DNA of 8,433 bases from JBBDXA01 sp040902585 (GCA_040902585.1 JBBDXA010000029.1:1-8433), one strand, 5' to 3'. Shown: positions 1-6,324, counted from the first letter of the stretch. The notes: generated from the sequence alone by a model not told the origin. Made by a program: numbers and translations.

Positions 1-1
1 G

Positions 2-1438
2 TGGCTCGTGTGCATCATCGCCGCCATCGGCTTTGCGTTCGATATCTACGAACTGCTCATGCTGCCTCTGATCGCGCGTCACGCGATGCTCGACCTGGGC
101 GGCATCAAGCCCGGCACGCCCGAGTTCTCCAAGTGGTTCGCACTCCTGTTCTACGTTCCCGCCATCGCGGGCGGCATCTTCGGTCTCCTGGGCGGCTACC
201 TGACCGATCTCTTCGGCCGGCGCCGCGTGCTCACGTTCTCCATCCTGCTTTACGCCTTCAGCGCGTTCTTCGCAGGGTTCAGCACCTCGATGGAGATGCT
301 GCTCTTTTTCCGCTGCCTCGTCTTCATCGGCGTGTGCATCGAGTTCGTCGCGGCCGTCGCGTGGCTGGCGGAACTGTTTCCCGATCCCAAGCAGCGTGAG
401 AAAGTGCTCGGCTACACGCAGGCGTTCAGCTCCTTCGGCGGCTTCCTGGTCGCGGTCGCCAACGGTATGGCCGTGACCTGGGGCCCTGATCTGCCGGCCA
501 TCAGTGCCCAGTGGATTCCCTTCGTGGGCGGCGAGATCAAGGACCATCATGCCGCGTGGCGCTACACGCTCATGAGCGGCCTGATCCCCGCGCTGCCCCT
601 GCTTATCATCCGTCCCTTCCTGCCCGAAAGTCCCGCGTGGAAGGCCAAGAAAGACTCAGGCAAACTCAAGCGACCCAGCGTCGGCCAGCTCTTCAGCACG
701 CCCGAGCTTCGCAGGACCACGATCATCACCACGCTGATGTTCGCGATGAGCTTCGGTGCCGCCTTCGGCGCGATTCAGGTCATGCCGCAGATTCTGCCGG
801 GGCTGGCGGAGGTGAAACAGGAAGTGGCGGACGCGACGGCGAAGATCATGGCGGACAATGCCGCGCTGCCCGCCGCCCAGCAGAAGACCGAAGCTCAGCT
901 CAAGGGCGTGATCGCTGCTTCTTCCAAGCAGATCGAACAGGCCCAGACGTCGACGGCGACGAAGATCCAGGAAGCGGGCGGCCTCGTGGGCAGGTTCATC
1001 CTCGCCATGCTCGCGGTCATCATCATCAGCCGTCGCAAGCTCATCCGCATCTTCATCATCCCAGGCATCATCATCATGCCGCTGGCGTTTGGCGTGCTCA
1101 TGCAGATGAACCTGAGCATGCTGTGGGTCGGCATCTTCGTGGCCGCGCTCCTGACCGTCGGCCAGTTCAGCTTCTGGGGCAACTACCTGCCCCGCGTCTT
1201 CCCGCTTCACCTTCGCGGCACGGGCGAGAGCTTTGCCGCCAACATCGGCGGTCGCATGATCGGCACCAGCTTCGCCGCCGTCACTGCCATGATCGCCGGT
1301 TCCGACTGGGTGCCGGGCGAGTCGCCTGCCGCCAAGTTCGCTTACACCGCGGCGGCGATCGGCGTATTGGTTTACATCGTCAACTTCGCGCTCTCCTTCG
1401 CGCTGCCCGAGCCGGGCGCCGAAGACCTGCCGGAATAA
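2..1438 (+). CDS. MFS transporter, 5'-truncated by the window edge
   Basis: This is a polytopic inner-membrane secondary transporter of the major facilitator superfamily; the substrate cannot be read from sequence. The frame is open to the left edge, so the GTG at position 8 is an internal Val and the first residues of helix 1 are missing. Numbering that Val as residue 1, the cytoplasmic loop 2-3 carries the MFS signature GGYLTDLFGRR (62-72). PESPAW (206-211) follows helix 6, as in sugar and organic-acid porters, and RGTGESF (403-409) lies in the second half. Helix 7 (about 237-263) and helix 8 (from about 326) are separated by a hydrophilic segment of about 60 residues rich in Ala, Lys, Gln and Glu (264-325), where most MFS proteins have a short loop. 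The reading frame ends in TAA and converges with the next gene, 25 bases away. The family is certain; specificity is unknown. Confidence 0.93.
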   Translation, partial: WLVCIIAAIGFAFDIYELLMLPLIARHAMLDLGGIKPGTPEFSKWFALLFYVPAIAGGIFGLLGGYLTDLFGRRRVLTFSILLYAFSAFFAGFSTSMEMLLFFRCLVFIGVCIEFVAAVAWLAELFPDPKQREKVLGYTQAFSSFGGFLVAVANGMAVTWGPDLPAISAQWIPFVGGEIKDHHAAWRYTLMSGLIPALPLLIIRPFLPESPAWKAKKDSGKLKRPSVGQLFSTPELRRTTIITTLMFAMSFGAAFGAIQVMPQILPGLAEVKQEVADATAKIMADNAALPAAQQKTEAQLKGVIAASSKQIEQAQTSTATKIQEAGGLVGRFILAMLAVIIISRRKLIRIFIIPGIIIMPLAFGVLMQMNLSMLWVGIFVAALLTVGQFSFWGNYLPRVFPLHLRGTGESFAANIGGRMIGTSFAAVTAMIAGSDWVPGESPAAKFAYTAAAIGVLVYIVNFALSFALPEPGAEDLPE

Positions 1439-1463
1439 TCACCCGCATGCTGCCCGGCCCGCA

Positions 1464-2948
1464 TCAGCGGCAGGGCGGGATGATCGGCTCCGCGCCGCCG
1501 TCGCCGAAGCCGCCGCGCATCATCATGAACGGGAACATCATCGACCCGATCAGATCCTCCGCCTTGGCGGACATCGACGCGGTCATGGTCACTTCCGTGC
1601 CGTTCTGCTGCGTCTTGATGCTGCTCATGAAGTCGATGAAAGGCTTGGGGATGAACGCGGCTGCGCCCTGTTCCGTCAGGTCCCGCCGGGCCTCATCCAG
1701 GTCCGCGTTAAATTTCTCGACCGCGTTGCCGATCTTGCGGGCGTTCTTTCCGCTGGCCTTGATGGTGAAGTGGGCCACATCCTTGTCCATCTTGCGCGAC
1801 AGGGTGATGGTGTCAAAGGGCTTGAACCACTCGACCTGCTTATAGGTGGGCGTCATGACCGCCGCCGCCCAGCCGCCGCCCTTGCGATCCACGCCGCCGA
1901 TGAGCGCCGCCATCTCTTCATCTTCGTGCAGCGTGCCCTTGCCCGTCTTCAGGGCCGCGATGACTTCCTTCATCGGCAGCACATTGCCGTTAGGCCCGCC
2001 CACGAGCACGAGCAGCTGATCCGACACGAGTATCACCTTGAACTCCTGCTCCATCGCCAGGGTCTTGAACCCTTCCGTCTCGGTGACCGCCATGCCCTGT
2101 TGAGCGGCGACGGCCGCGAGCTTCTTGTGGTCGTACTGACCGCGGACGATGAGGACCATGAAGCCGGTGTTGTTGTCCGGATCGCCCGACAGGCCGAAGG
2201 TCAGGCCGTCGATGCGCACGTTGCCGACGTAGCCCAGCGCCTGCATGACGCCGCTCTGAACCTCCTTGATCATCGCCTTGGGATCCTGCTGACCGCCGAA
2301 GGGATTCTGGACATTCTTAAGGGCCGCCATCCAGTTAAACGCGCCCGAAGGCGAGGCGGTCATCTGCGCGACCATCTTCACACCCTTGGGCATCATCCAC
2401 AGATCCTTCTCATACACAGCCATGTCCGGTGCCGGCGGCGACCACTCCTTGCCTTCGATGCTCGCAATCGCCCGCGCGGCGTACATCGGCACGAACGCTT
2501 CCTTCGACTCCAGCAGCGGCTTGAGCGCCGCCACCGCCTTGGCGTCCTTCATCTCGCCCAGCGTGCGGATCACCATCAGCTTGTGAACCAGAGGATCGAC
2601 GTCCCCACTGGAGAGCTGCTTGATCAATCGCTCCGCGCGGTCGGCGACTTCCGGATCATCGGACTTCGTCGCCTTGCGAAGCTGCGGAATCACGCCCGGG
2701 CCTTTGGTGGCGATCTTTTCAGAGGCGGCTTCGCGCTGGGCGAACTCGTTGCTGCCGAGCTGTTTGATGAGGTCGGAAATATCCTCAGCCTTGGGCTGCT
2801 GATCGATGCTGGCGATGAGCAGATCGACGCTCGGCGTCATGTTCCTGGATTCCCAGTAGCTGCTGGTCTGAAGATAATCGAGCAGCTCGTTGGAGATGCC
2901 GCCGCCGCCCAGGACCAGGAGGGGGAACATGAGGAAGGTCATCATCAT
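1464..2948 (-). CDS. Exported HEAT-repeat protein of unknown function
   Basis: I do not recognise a named family for the whole protein (494 aa). The N-terminus starts with three Met codons and a short hydrophobic stretch (residues 4-17), which suggests export or membrane attachment without a clear cleavage site. Residues about 60-166 look like HEAT/Armadillo-type helical repeats: one unit around 68-112 (REAASEKIA, VIPQLRKA, VADRAERLI) and another around 122-165 (VIRTLGEM, AVAALKPLLES, AARAIASI). Such repeats usually bind protein partners. The rest (about 180-470) is an alternating alpha/beta region without motifs I can name. It ends in a Met/Phe-rich segment (469-477) and a Gly/Pro tail. GAAAGG seven bases before the first ATG supports the start. 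The composition resembles large families of planctomycete hypothetical proteins. It lies downstream of the HEPN-like gene on the same strand but probably has its own promoter. Confidence 0.85.
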   Translation of the reverse strand: MMMTFLMFPLLVLGGGGISNELLDYLQTSSYWESRNMTPSVDLLIASIDQQPKAEDISDLIKQLGSNEFAQREAASEKIATKGPGVIPQLRKATKSDDPEVADRAERLIKQLSSGDVDPLVHKLMVIRTLGEMKDAKAVAALKPLLESKEAFVPMYAARAIASIEGKEWSPPAPDMAVYEKDLWMMPKGVKMVAQMTASPSGAFNWMAALKNVQNPFGGQQDPKAMIKEVQSGVMQALGYVGNVRIDGLTFGLSGDPDNNTGFMVLIVRGQYDHKKLAAVAAQQGMAVTETEGFKTLAMEQEFKVILVSDQLLVLVGGPNGNVLPMKEVIAALKTGKGTLHEDEEMAALIGGVDRKGGGWAAAVMTPTYKQVEWFKPFDTITLSRKMDKDVAHFTIKASGKNARKIGNAVEKFNADLDEARRDLTEQGAAAFIPKPFIDFMSSIKTQQNGTEVTMTASMSAKAEDLIGSMMFPFMMMRGGFGDGGAEPIIPPCR

Positions 2949-2955
2949 GGGAAAG

Positions 2956-2961
2956 CCTTTC
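2956..2961 (-). promoter_or_regulatory. Ribosome binding site of the HEAT-repeat gene
   Basis: On the minus strand GAAAGG ends seven bases before the first of three consecutive ATG codons (2948, 2945, 2942). The same hexamer at the same spacing precedes the transglutaminase-like gene, so it favours 2948 as the start. Confidence 0.5.
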
Positions 2962-2986
2962 GGGAGGGATTGTGATTCAGGGCACC

Positions 2987-2992
2987 ATTATA
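2987..2992 (-). promoter_or_regulatory. Candidate -10 box for the HEAT-repeat gene
   Basis: A perfect TATAAT lies on the minus strand 38 bases upstream of the start codon, giving a predicted 5' leader of roughly 30 bases that includes the GAAAGG site. The position expected for a -35 box (about 3008-3015) has only a poor match (CCTGAT/ACCTGA). TTGACG lies just 5 bases upstream of the -10 and is too close to serve. This is a prediction from consensus only. Confidence 0.4.
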
Positions 2993-3057
2993 GTGGGCGT
3001 CAAGGAAATCAGGTTCAGGCGCAGGACCGAGCGAATTGGAAAGGGATTTTTCACACA

Positions 3058-3414
3058 TCAGGCAAACCACTTCCACCAGGCGAACGCCCCCGCAGCCGCG
3101 AGGAGGATGACCAGCGCCAGCCAGAGCTTCCACTTCACGCCCGCGCTGCCGCCGCCGAGCGCACGCAGCTCGCGCTTCGCTTCCTTCACCGCGTCGATGA
3201 AGCCACGACGGTCATCGATCTTCTCATAGTCTTGCTCATGCACAACCTTGTTCCGCACCGTGGCGATGAAGCGAAGCTTGCGCACCAGCGGCTGGCCGAG
3301 CTTCTTCTCGAGGCTCGACACCTTCTCATGCAGCCCGCGCCCTTCAGCGCCGAGCTTGGTGAGCATGGATTCGAGCTTCTTGGACGACTTGATGACCAGG
3401 TCAATATCAGACAT
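3058..3414 (-). CDS. Small tail-anchored HEPN/DUF4145-like protein
   Basis: The protein has 118 aa when started at the ATG at 3414 (MSDIDLVIKS). Residues 1-87 are mostly helical and charged and contain LRFIATVRNKVVHE (47-60). Arg54 and His59 form R-x4-H, the signature of HEPN-type domains such as DUF4145. In many HEPN proteins this motif is the RNase active site, but DUF4145 members are mostly uncharacterised. A Gly-rich hinge (87-92) leads to a single C-terminal membrane helix (about 95-114) ending KWFA, so the soluble domain probably faces the cytoplasm. The frame continues upstream to an ATG at 3579, but the first 55 residues of that version are Pro/Gly-rich and overlap repeats, so I reject it. 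There is no clear Shine-Dalgarno site. It could be a toxin-like RNase, but no antitoxin partner is visible. Confidence 0.75.
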   Translation of the reverse strand: MSDIDLVIKSSKKLESMLTKLGAEGRGLHEKVSSLEKKLGQPLVRKLRFIATVRNKVVHEQDYEKIDDRRGFIDAVKEAKRELRALGGGSAGVKWKLWLALVILLAAAGAFAWWKWFA

Positions 3415-3421
3415 GAGAGGG

Positions 3422-3455
3422 ATCATAACGGGAGTGTTCCAGTTGCAGTCAGGCG
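3422..3455 (-). promoter_or_regulatory. Possible promoter giving a near-leaderless HEPN-like mRNA
   Basis: On the minus strand CTGACT and TATGAT (3422-3427) are separated by 19 bases, and TATGAT ends seven bases before the chosen ATG at 3414. Transcription would then begin at or next to the start codon, which would fit the absence of a Shine-Dalgarno site. Both boxes are imperfect and the spacing is long, so this is weak. Confidence 0.2.
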
Positions 3456-3511
3456 CTGGCGCTAAGCCCGGATCGGCAGGGCGCGGGCCTCCGGAGCAAG
3501 GGTTTCCCCGA

Positions 3512-3627
3512 GGTAGACACATGTCTACCATACCCCCTACCCCCTGGTAGCCATTTGCGGTTAAGTAAAGCATTTGCATACCTTTGTGAAATGGCTACCT
3601 CGTGTCTACCCCGTGTCTACTAGACAC
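3512..3627. repeat. Cluster of five GTGTCTAC-type octamers
   Basis: The octamer GTGTCTAC, or a close variant, occurs five times: GTAGACAC (3513-3520), ATGTCTAC (3521-3528), GTGTCTAC (3602-3609), GTGTCTAC (3613-3620) and TAGACAC (3621-3627). The first two form an inverted pair with 8-bp arms and a 2-base centre (3512-3529). The third and fourth form a direct repeat with an 11-base period, about one helical turn. The fourth and fifth form an 11-bp perfect inverted repeat with a 1-base centre (3609-3619 with 3621-3631). This spacing looks like binding sites for a dimeric DNA-binding protein. No regulator is encoded in the window. The function is unknown. Confidence 0.7.
3546..3599. repeat. 11-bp perfect inverted repeat, 32-base loop
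   Basis: GGTAGCCATTT (3546-3556) and AAATGGCTACC (3589-3599) are exact reverse complements. The intervening 32 bases are AT-richer than the surroundings and hold a second CATTTGC (3571-3577), which repeats bases 3552-3558 of the left arm. The structure sits inside the octamer cluster. Confidence 0.7.
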
Positions 3628-3640
3628 GGGGCCGGCCCCG
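3627..3640. repeat. 14-bp GC palindrome
   Basis: CGGGGCCGGCCCCG is a perfect palindrome. It directly follows the last octamer, and a second CGGCCCCG begins at 3644. It may extend the structured region or simply be GC-rich DNA. The remaining bases to 3739 show nothing I can interpret. Confidence 0.45.
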
Positions 3641-3739
3641 ATTCGGCCCCGGCGAGCGCAAACCGATCGCGCTGACGCCGGCAGGGCGGATAGGTTCCTA
3701 ACGTATGCCGAACTACTTTTGTTGCATGGCCCTCCACGT

Positions 3740-3852
3740 TTAGCGGTCGGGCCGAGTCCGCGAGGCCCACCTGCTGCGGCCCGGGGACATAGGCGATCTA
3801 CTTCGCGCCGGGCGTCCACGGGTGGGCCTCGAAGACTCGGCCCGACCGCTAA
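3740..3852. repeat. 113-base extended palindrome (MITE/REP-like or long hairpin)
   Basis: Arms 3740-3771 and 3821-3852 pair at 30 of 32 positions; the only mismatches are two adjacent ones (3759 and 3760 with 3832 and 3833). Pairing resumes in the same register inside the 49-base loop, where GCCCGG (3779-3784) faces CCGGGC (3808-3813). It begins 15 bases after the stop codon of the transglutaminase-like gene, so the RNA would form a very stable hairpin that could act as a terminator or protect the 3' end. No U-tract follows. The length, symmetry and two-part pairing also suit a non-autonomous palindromic repeat. I see no clear target-site duplication. Confidence 0.8.
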
Positions 3853-3867
3853 CCAGATCATCGATAA

Positions 3868-5892
3868 TCACGGCACCGCGATGCGGACGTATTCGTCCGT
3901 GATCGCTTTGCCGGTGGGCACGGTGAACTTCTTCTCGCGCGTGCCGGCGGGGATCACTTCCATGTGGCTTTTCGGCCGGTCGCCTTCGTACCAGTTATAC
4001 GTGACCACGGCACGGTCCGCCTGGGGCGTCTGATACACGCCATACGCCTCAGCCGTGATCAGGCCTGTCGTGTAGCCGCCGGCGTAGAGGTTCACGCGCA
4101 CCTGCGCGCTCTTCGTCGCAGCGGTGATCGTCTGCTTGCCGTAGACCCAGCCACTGGAGTATTCGTTGTCCTCGGGCATCGGGGCATCAGCGAACTTTTG
4201 AAACGCGCCTCCGGGTGTGGCCAGCGCCAAGTGAAAATCACAACCCTTCGGCGGCGGGACGCGCACCTGAAAACGCGCAGCCGCATGCACCTCAAGCAGA
4301 TTCTCTGGCGCGGTCACGTTCAAAACAATCTGCCCCGGCTTGTTGTTCGTCGTCTTGTACGCCAACCTCTGCTTCGCACTGCGCGGGGCGTATTGCAGGT
4401 TGTTCGACTCAGCCTTCACGTAGCCCGCCAGTTCCGCTTCACTCAATCCGAAGTCAGGCACCATCGGCTGCACCGCTCTGCTGCCCGCGCGCCAGACCAC
4501 TTCGCTCCCGCCTGTTTTCAGGCGCGGATACATCGCCTGGTTCATCTGGCAGAACGTGACAAACTGCAATCGCTCAAGTCCGGCATCGCCTTCAAACGTG
4601 AGCCGCACCCACCACCAGTACCTGCCCTTGGCAAGGTCTGTCGCGTCTTTGCGGAAGTCGCCTGTCACTTCGCCCAGTTCGTGCCAGGACTGGCCCATGT
4701 TGGTGGAGATCGCGAGCTTCACTTTGCCATTCGCCACGCCGCCGATGGTCAGGCCGTCGGTCGCGGGTTTGGTCATCGGGTCGGTGTCATCAGCCGGGTC
4801 GCCGCAGATCACGTAGGGCGAGTAGTGCGTGAAGATGATGGAAGCGGGTTTGCCTGTCGCGCTCTTGAGGTGCGGGGCGTTATCTTTGTCGTGTTTGATG
4901 GCATCGGGCTGGACCTGCGCGCCGCGCTGCATGTTGATCGTGCCTTCGCGCCAGGCATCGCTTTTCAAGTCCGGCGTGTAGACGAACTCCGCGTTGCAGT
5001 AGCTGGCGTTGCCGCGAGCGTTGGCTTTGCCGCCGGCATCCTGTTTCGGTTCGCCCTGATCGAAGAAAGCCCAGTCGCGGAAAGGGCCGTTCTTTTGCAC
5101 ATGCCAGAACCGGCGTTTGTCGGGGGAGCCGAAGGCGTCGCGGTTGTAGAAGCGCGTGAACTCCTCGCCGCGGCGAAGGTTCACGATGCCCGGCATGCCT
5201 TCGTAGCCGCTGTGATACATCGAGTACCACTTGGCGGCACCTGCCTTGGCGATTTCCTGCCAGCCTTTTTTCATGCCGTTGAAATCGCTGGGCCAGGCGA
5301 AGGGATAGCAGGGGAGGCCGCGCTCGTTGGGCTTGACGATGGAAGGATCTTTGATGATGTCGTCGTAGCCGGCAACGATGCCGTCCTTGCGGAAGACGAG
5401 GCCGGCCATGTCGGTGTCGAAGGCGTGCCACGATCCGTTGTAAAGAATTTCACTGTTGGTGTGGCCTGGAAAGGCGCGGCGGCGGGCGTTCATATTCAGG
5501 GCCCGCCAGTAGGCTTCATTCCAGGCGTGGACGGTGCCGCACAGGCCGTAACCGTAGGAGAACCGGCCGCGGGTGGCGTCGTAGACGACCATTTCGTAGT
5601 CATCGTTCTTGGCGCCGGGGGTAACGCCGGGCACGAGCCATTCCTGCGGCGAGTGGAGATGCCACTGGTGCGTGAGCAGCCACTGATAGACAGCGATGGC
5701 GCGTTCCTGATGGTCATCAGCTTTGAGGCCGCGGGTGGCGAAGGCGACGCAGTCGGCGGCGGTTTGGAAGGCACCGTCGCCGGCGTAATGCGGATGATCG
5801 GTGCGCAGGGTGGGATCGCCGATGCCTGCGAAGGCAGGGGTGATGCAGGTCAACGCGAGAGTGAGCATCAAAACGAATCGAAATTTCAGCAT
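3868..5892 (-). CDS. Secreted transglutaminase-like protein with a beta-rich C-terminal half
   Basis: The protein (674 aa) starts with a clear Sec signal peptide, basic MLKFRF then a hydrophobic core and a likely cut after AFA (residue 22). Residues about 110-165 match the transglutaminase core: GLCG with Cys118, HTNSE with His144, then Trp155 and Asp159. The His-to-Asp distance is 15, as in that fold, so the Cys-His-Asp triad is complete. Such bacterial domains act as cysteine proteases, amidases or cross-linking enzymes; which applies here is open. The C-terminal half is beta-rich and contains STNMGQSW (396-403), an Asp-box-like turn with Asn for Asp, as in BNR/sialidase repeats. The ATG at 5892 is chosen because GAAAGG precedes it by seven bases and the signal peptide follows. 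The frame continues upstream through the N gap only by chance. It lies downstream of the MoaD-like gene on the same strand. Confidence 0.85.
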   Translation of the reverse strand: MLKFRFVLMLTLALTCITPAFAGIGDPTLRTDHPHYAGDGAFQTAADCVAFATRGLKADDHQERAIAVYQWLLTHQWHLHSPQEWLVPGVTPGAKNDDYEMVVYDATRGRFSYGYGLCGTVHAWNEAYWRALNMNARRRAFPGHTNSEILYNGSWHAFDTDMAGLVFRKDGIVAGYDDIIKDPSIVKPNERGLPCYPFAWPSDFNGMKKGWQEIAKAGAAKWYSMYHSGYEGMPGIVNLRRGEEFTRFYNRDAFGSPDKRRFWHVQKNGPFRDWAFFDQGEPKQDAGGKANARGNASYCNAEFVYTPDLKSDAWREGTINMQRGAQVQPDAIKHDKDNAPHLKSATGKPASIIFTHYSPYVICGDPADDTDPMTKPATDGLTIGGVANGKVKLAISTNMGQSWHELGEVTGDFRKDATDLAKGRYWWWVRLTFEGDAGLERLQFVTFCQMNQAMYPRLKTGGSEVVWRAGSRAVQPMVPDFGLSEAELAGYVKAESNNLQYAPRSAKQRLAYKTTNNKPGQIVLNVTAPENLLEVHAAARFQVRVPPPKGCDFHLALATPGGAFQKFADAPMPEDNEYSSGWVYGKQTITAATKSAQVRVNLYAGGYTTGLITAEAYGVYQTPQADRAVVTYNWYEGDRPKSHMEVIPAGTREKKFTVPTGKAITDEYVRIAVP

Positions 5893-5899
5893 GTGATGA

Positions 5900-5905
5900 C
5901 CTTTC
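5900..5905 (-). promoter_or_regulatory. Ribosome binding site that fixes the transglutaminase-like start
   Basis: GAAAGG on the minus strand ends seven bases before the ATG at 5892, whereas the in-frame ATG codons at 5907 and 5916 have no such site. The hexamer overlaps the 13-bp direct repeat by four bases. Confidence 0.5.
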
Positions 5906-6010
5906 ATTCGCTGCATCGGGTGGCTGGGGCTGGAGGCCGCGCAAGCCCCGGCCCGGCGTGGTTNNNNNNNNNNCCCCCCCCCCCCCCCCCAACTCTGTTT
6001 CATTCGCTGC
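5902..6010. repeat. 13-bp direct repeat bracketing the assembly gap
   Basis: TTTCATTCGCTGC occurs exactly at 5902-5914 and at 5998-6010. One copy abuts the ribosome binding site of the transglutaminase-like gene; the other lies just after the stop of the MoaD-like gene. Between them are a GC-rich imperfect hairpin (5922-5931 with 5944-5953, one mismatch), 10 N and 17 C. The layout fits an inserted element with a target-site duplication, a repeat-induced assembly fault, or coincidence. Confidence 0.6.
5964..5990. other. Scaffold gap (10 N) followed by 17 C
   Basis: Ten N, a common placeholder length, are followed by 17 consecutive C. The true length and sequence here are unknown. The homopolymer is probably an assembly or sequencing artefact at a contig end. 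Any reading frame across this point is unreliable. Confidence 0.95.
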
Positions 6011-6015
6011 TTGTC

Positions 6016-6285
6016 CTACGCATCGGGCACGCCCTGCATGACGTACACCTCGCCATCCTTGCCCACAGGGTCGGTAAGCTTCCTGCGATCCTTCACGGGA
6101 ATGCCATCGACGATGACAGCGATGTGGACGCGGAGTCCGCCATTCTTATCGAGGAAATACGAGCGGGTCTTGGGGTTGCCTTTGAACGCGGCCTTGAAGA
6201 CTTCGGCGACGGTTTTGCCGGGAACGTTGACATCGGGGCAGTCGATGTGCTTTTGCATGTTGGGGGTGAAGCGGATTTGAGCCAT
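6016..6285 (-). CDS. ThiS/MoaD-like beta-grasp protein lacking the C-terminal diglycine
   Basis: This 89-aa protein has the ubiquitin-like beta-grasp layout of the MoaD/ThiS sulfur-carrier family. It has a first strand MAQIRFTPN, VPGKTVAEVFKAAF leading into helix 1, the central RVHIAVIVDGIPV (52-64), LTDPVGKDGEVYVM, and then the end. Canonical members finish in Gly-Gly, which is adenylated and thiocarboxylated. Here the protein ends VMQGVPDA, so the activation site is absent. Either it is a non-conjugating relative, or the C-terminus has changed by mutation or assembly error, as the stop lies only 6 bases from the direct repeat near the gap. The ATG at 6285 gives the normal family length; no strong Shine-Dalgarno site precedes it. 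No partner for molybdopterin or thiamine synthesis is nearby; its neighbour is the transglutaminase-like gene. Confidence 0.82.
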   Translation of the reverse strand: MAQIRFTPNMQKHIDCPDVNVPGKTVAEVFKAAFKGNPKTRSYFLDKNGGLRVHIAVIVDGIPVKDRRKLTDPVGKDGEVYVMQGVPDA

Positions 6286-6324
6286 GCGTGAAGCTTACCA
6301 GAGTGGTGAGGATTGCCGAGGGAT

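Noticed and set aside
1439..1485. Bidirectional terminator between the MFS and HEAT-repeat genes
   Set aside because: Only short GC pairings (for example CCGC-ATCA-GCGG) are present, no U-tract follows, and most of it lies within the coding sequence of the HEAT-repeat gene.
1770..2975. Long plus-strand open frame antisense to the HEAT-repeat gene
   Set aside because: His/Arg-rich translation without a domain; the minus strand has the ribosome site, promoter and HEAT repeats.
3415..3579. 55-residue N-terminal extension of the HEPN-like protein
   Set aside because: It is Pro/Gly/Cys-rich, overlaps the repeat cluster, and the family-like sequence starts at MSDID.
3512..3640. Integron attC site or CRISPR array
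   Set aside because: No GTTRRRY/RYYYAAC core sites, no integrase, and the repeats lack the uniform length and unique spacers of a CRISPR array.
3595..4033. Open frames on both strands across the 113-base palindrome
   Set aside because: Their translations are mirror products of the inverted repeat (both contain similar Gly-Pro-rich segments) with no domain and no ribosome site.
5893..6003. Longer version of the transglutaminase-like protein starting at 6003
   Set aside because: It would be translated through the N gap and poly-C as Gly-rich sequence, would put 37 residues before a perfect signal peptide, and ignores the GAAAGG site at 5900-5905.
3964..6291. Long plus-strand open frame antisense to the transglutaminase-like and MoaD-like genes
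   Set aside because: It crosses the N gap and is the high-GC shadow of genes with signal peptide, catalytic motifs and family matches on the minus strand.
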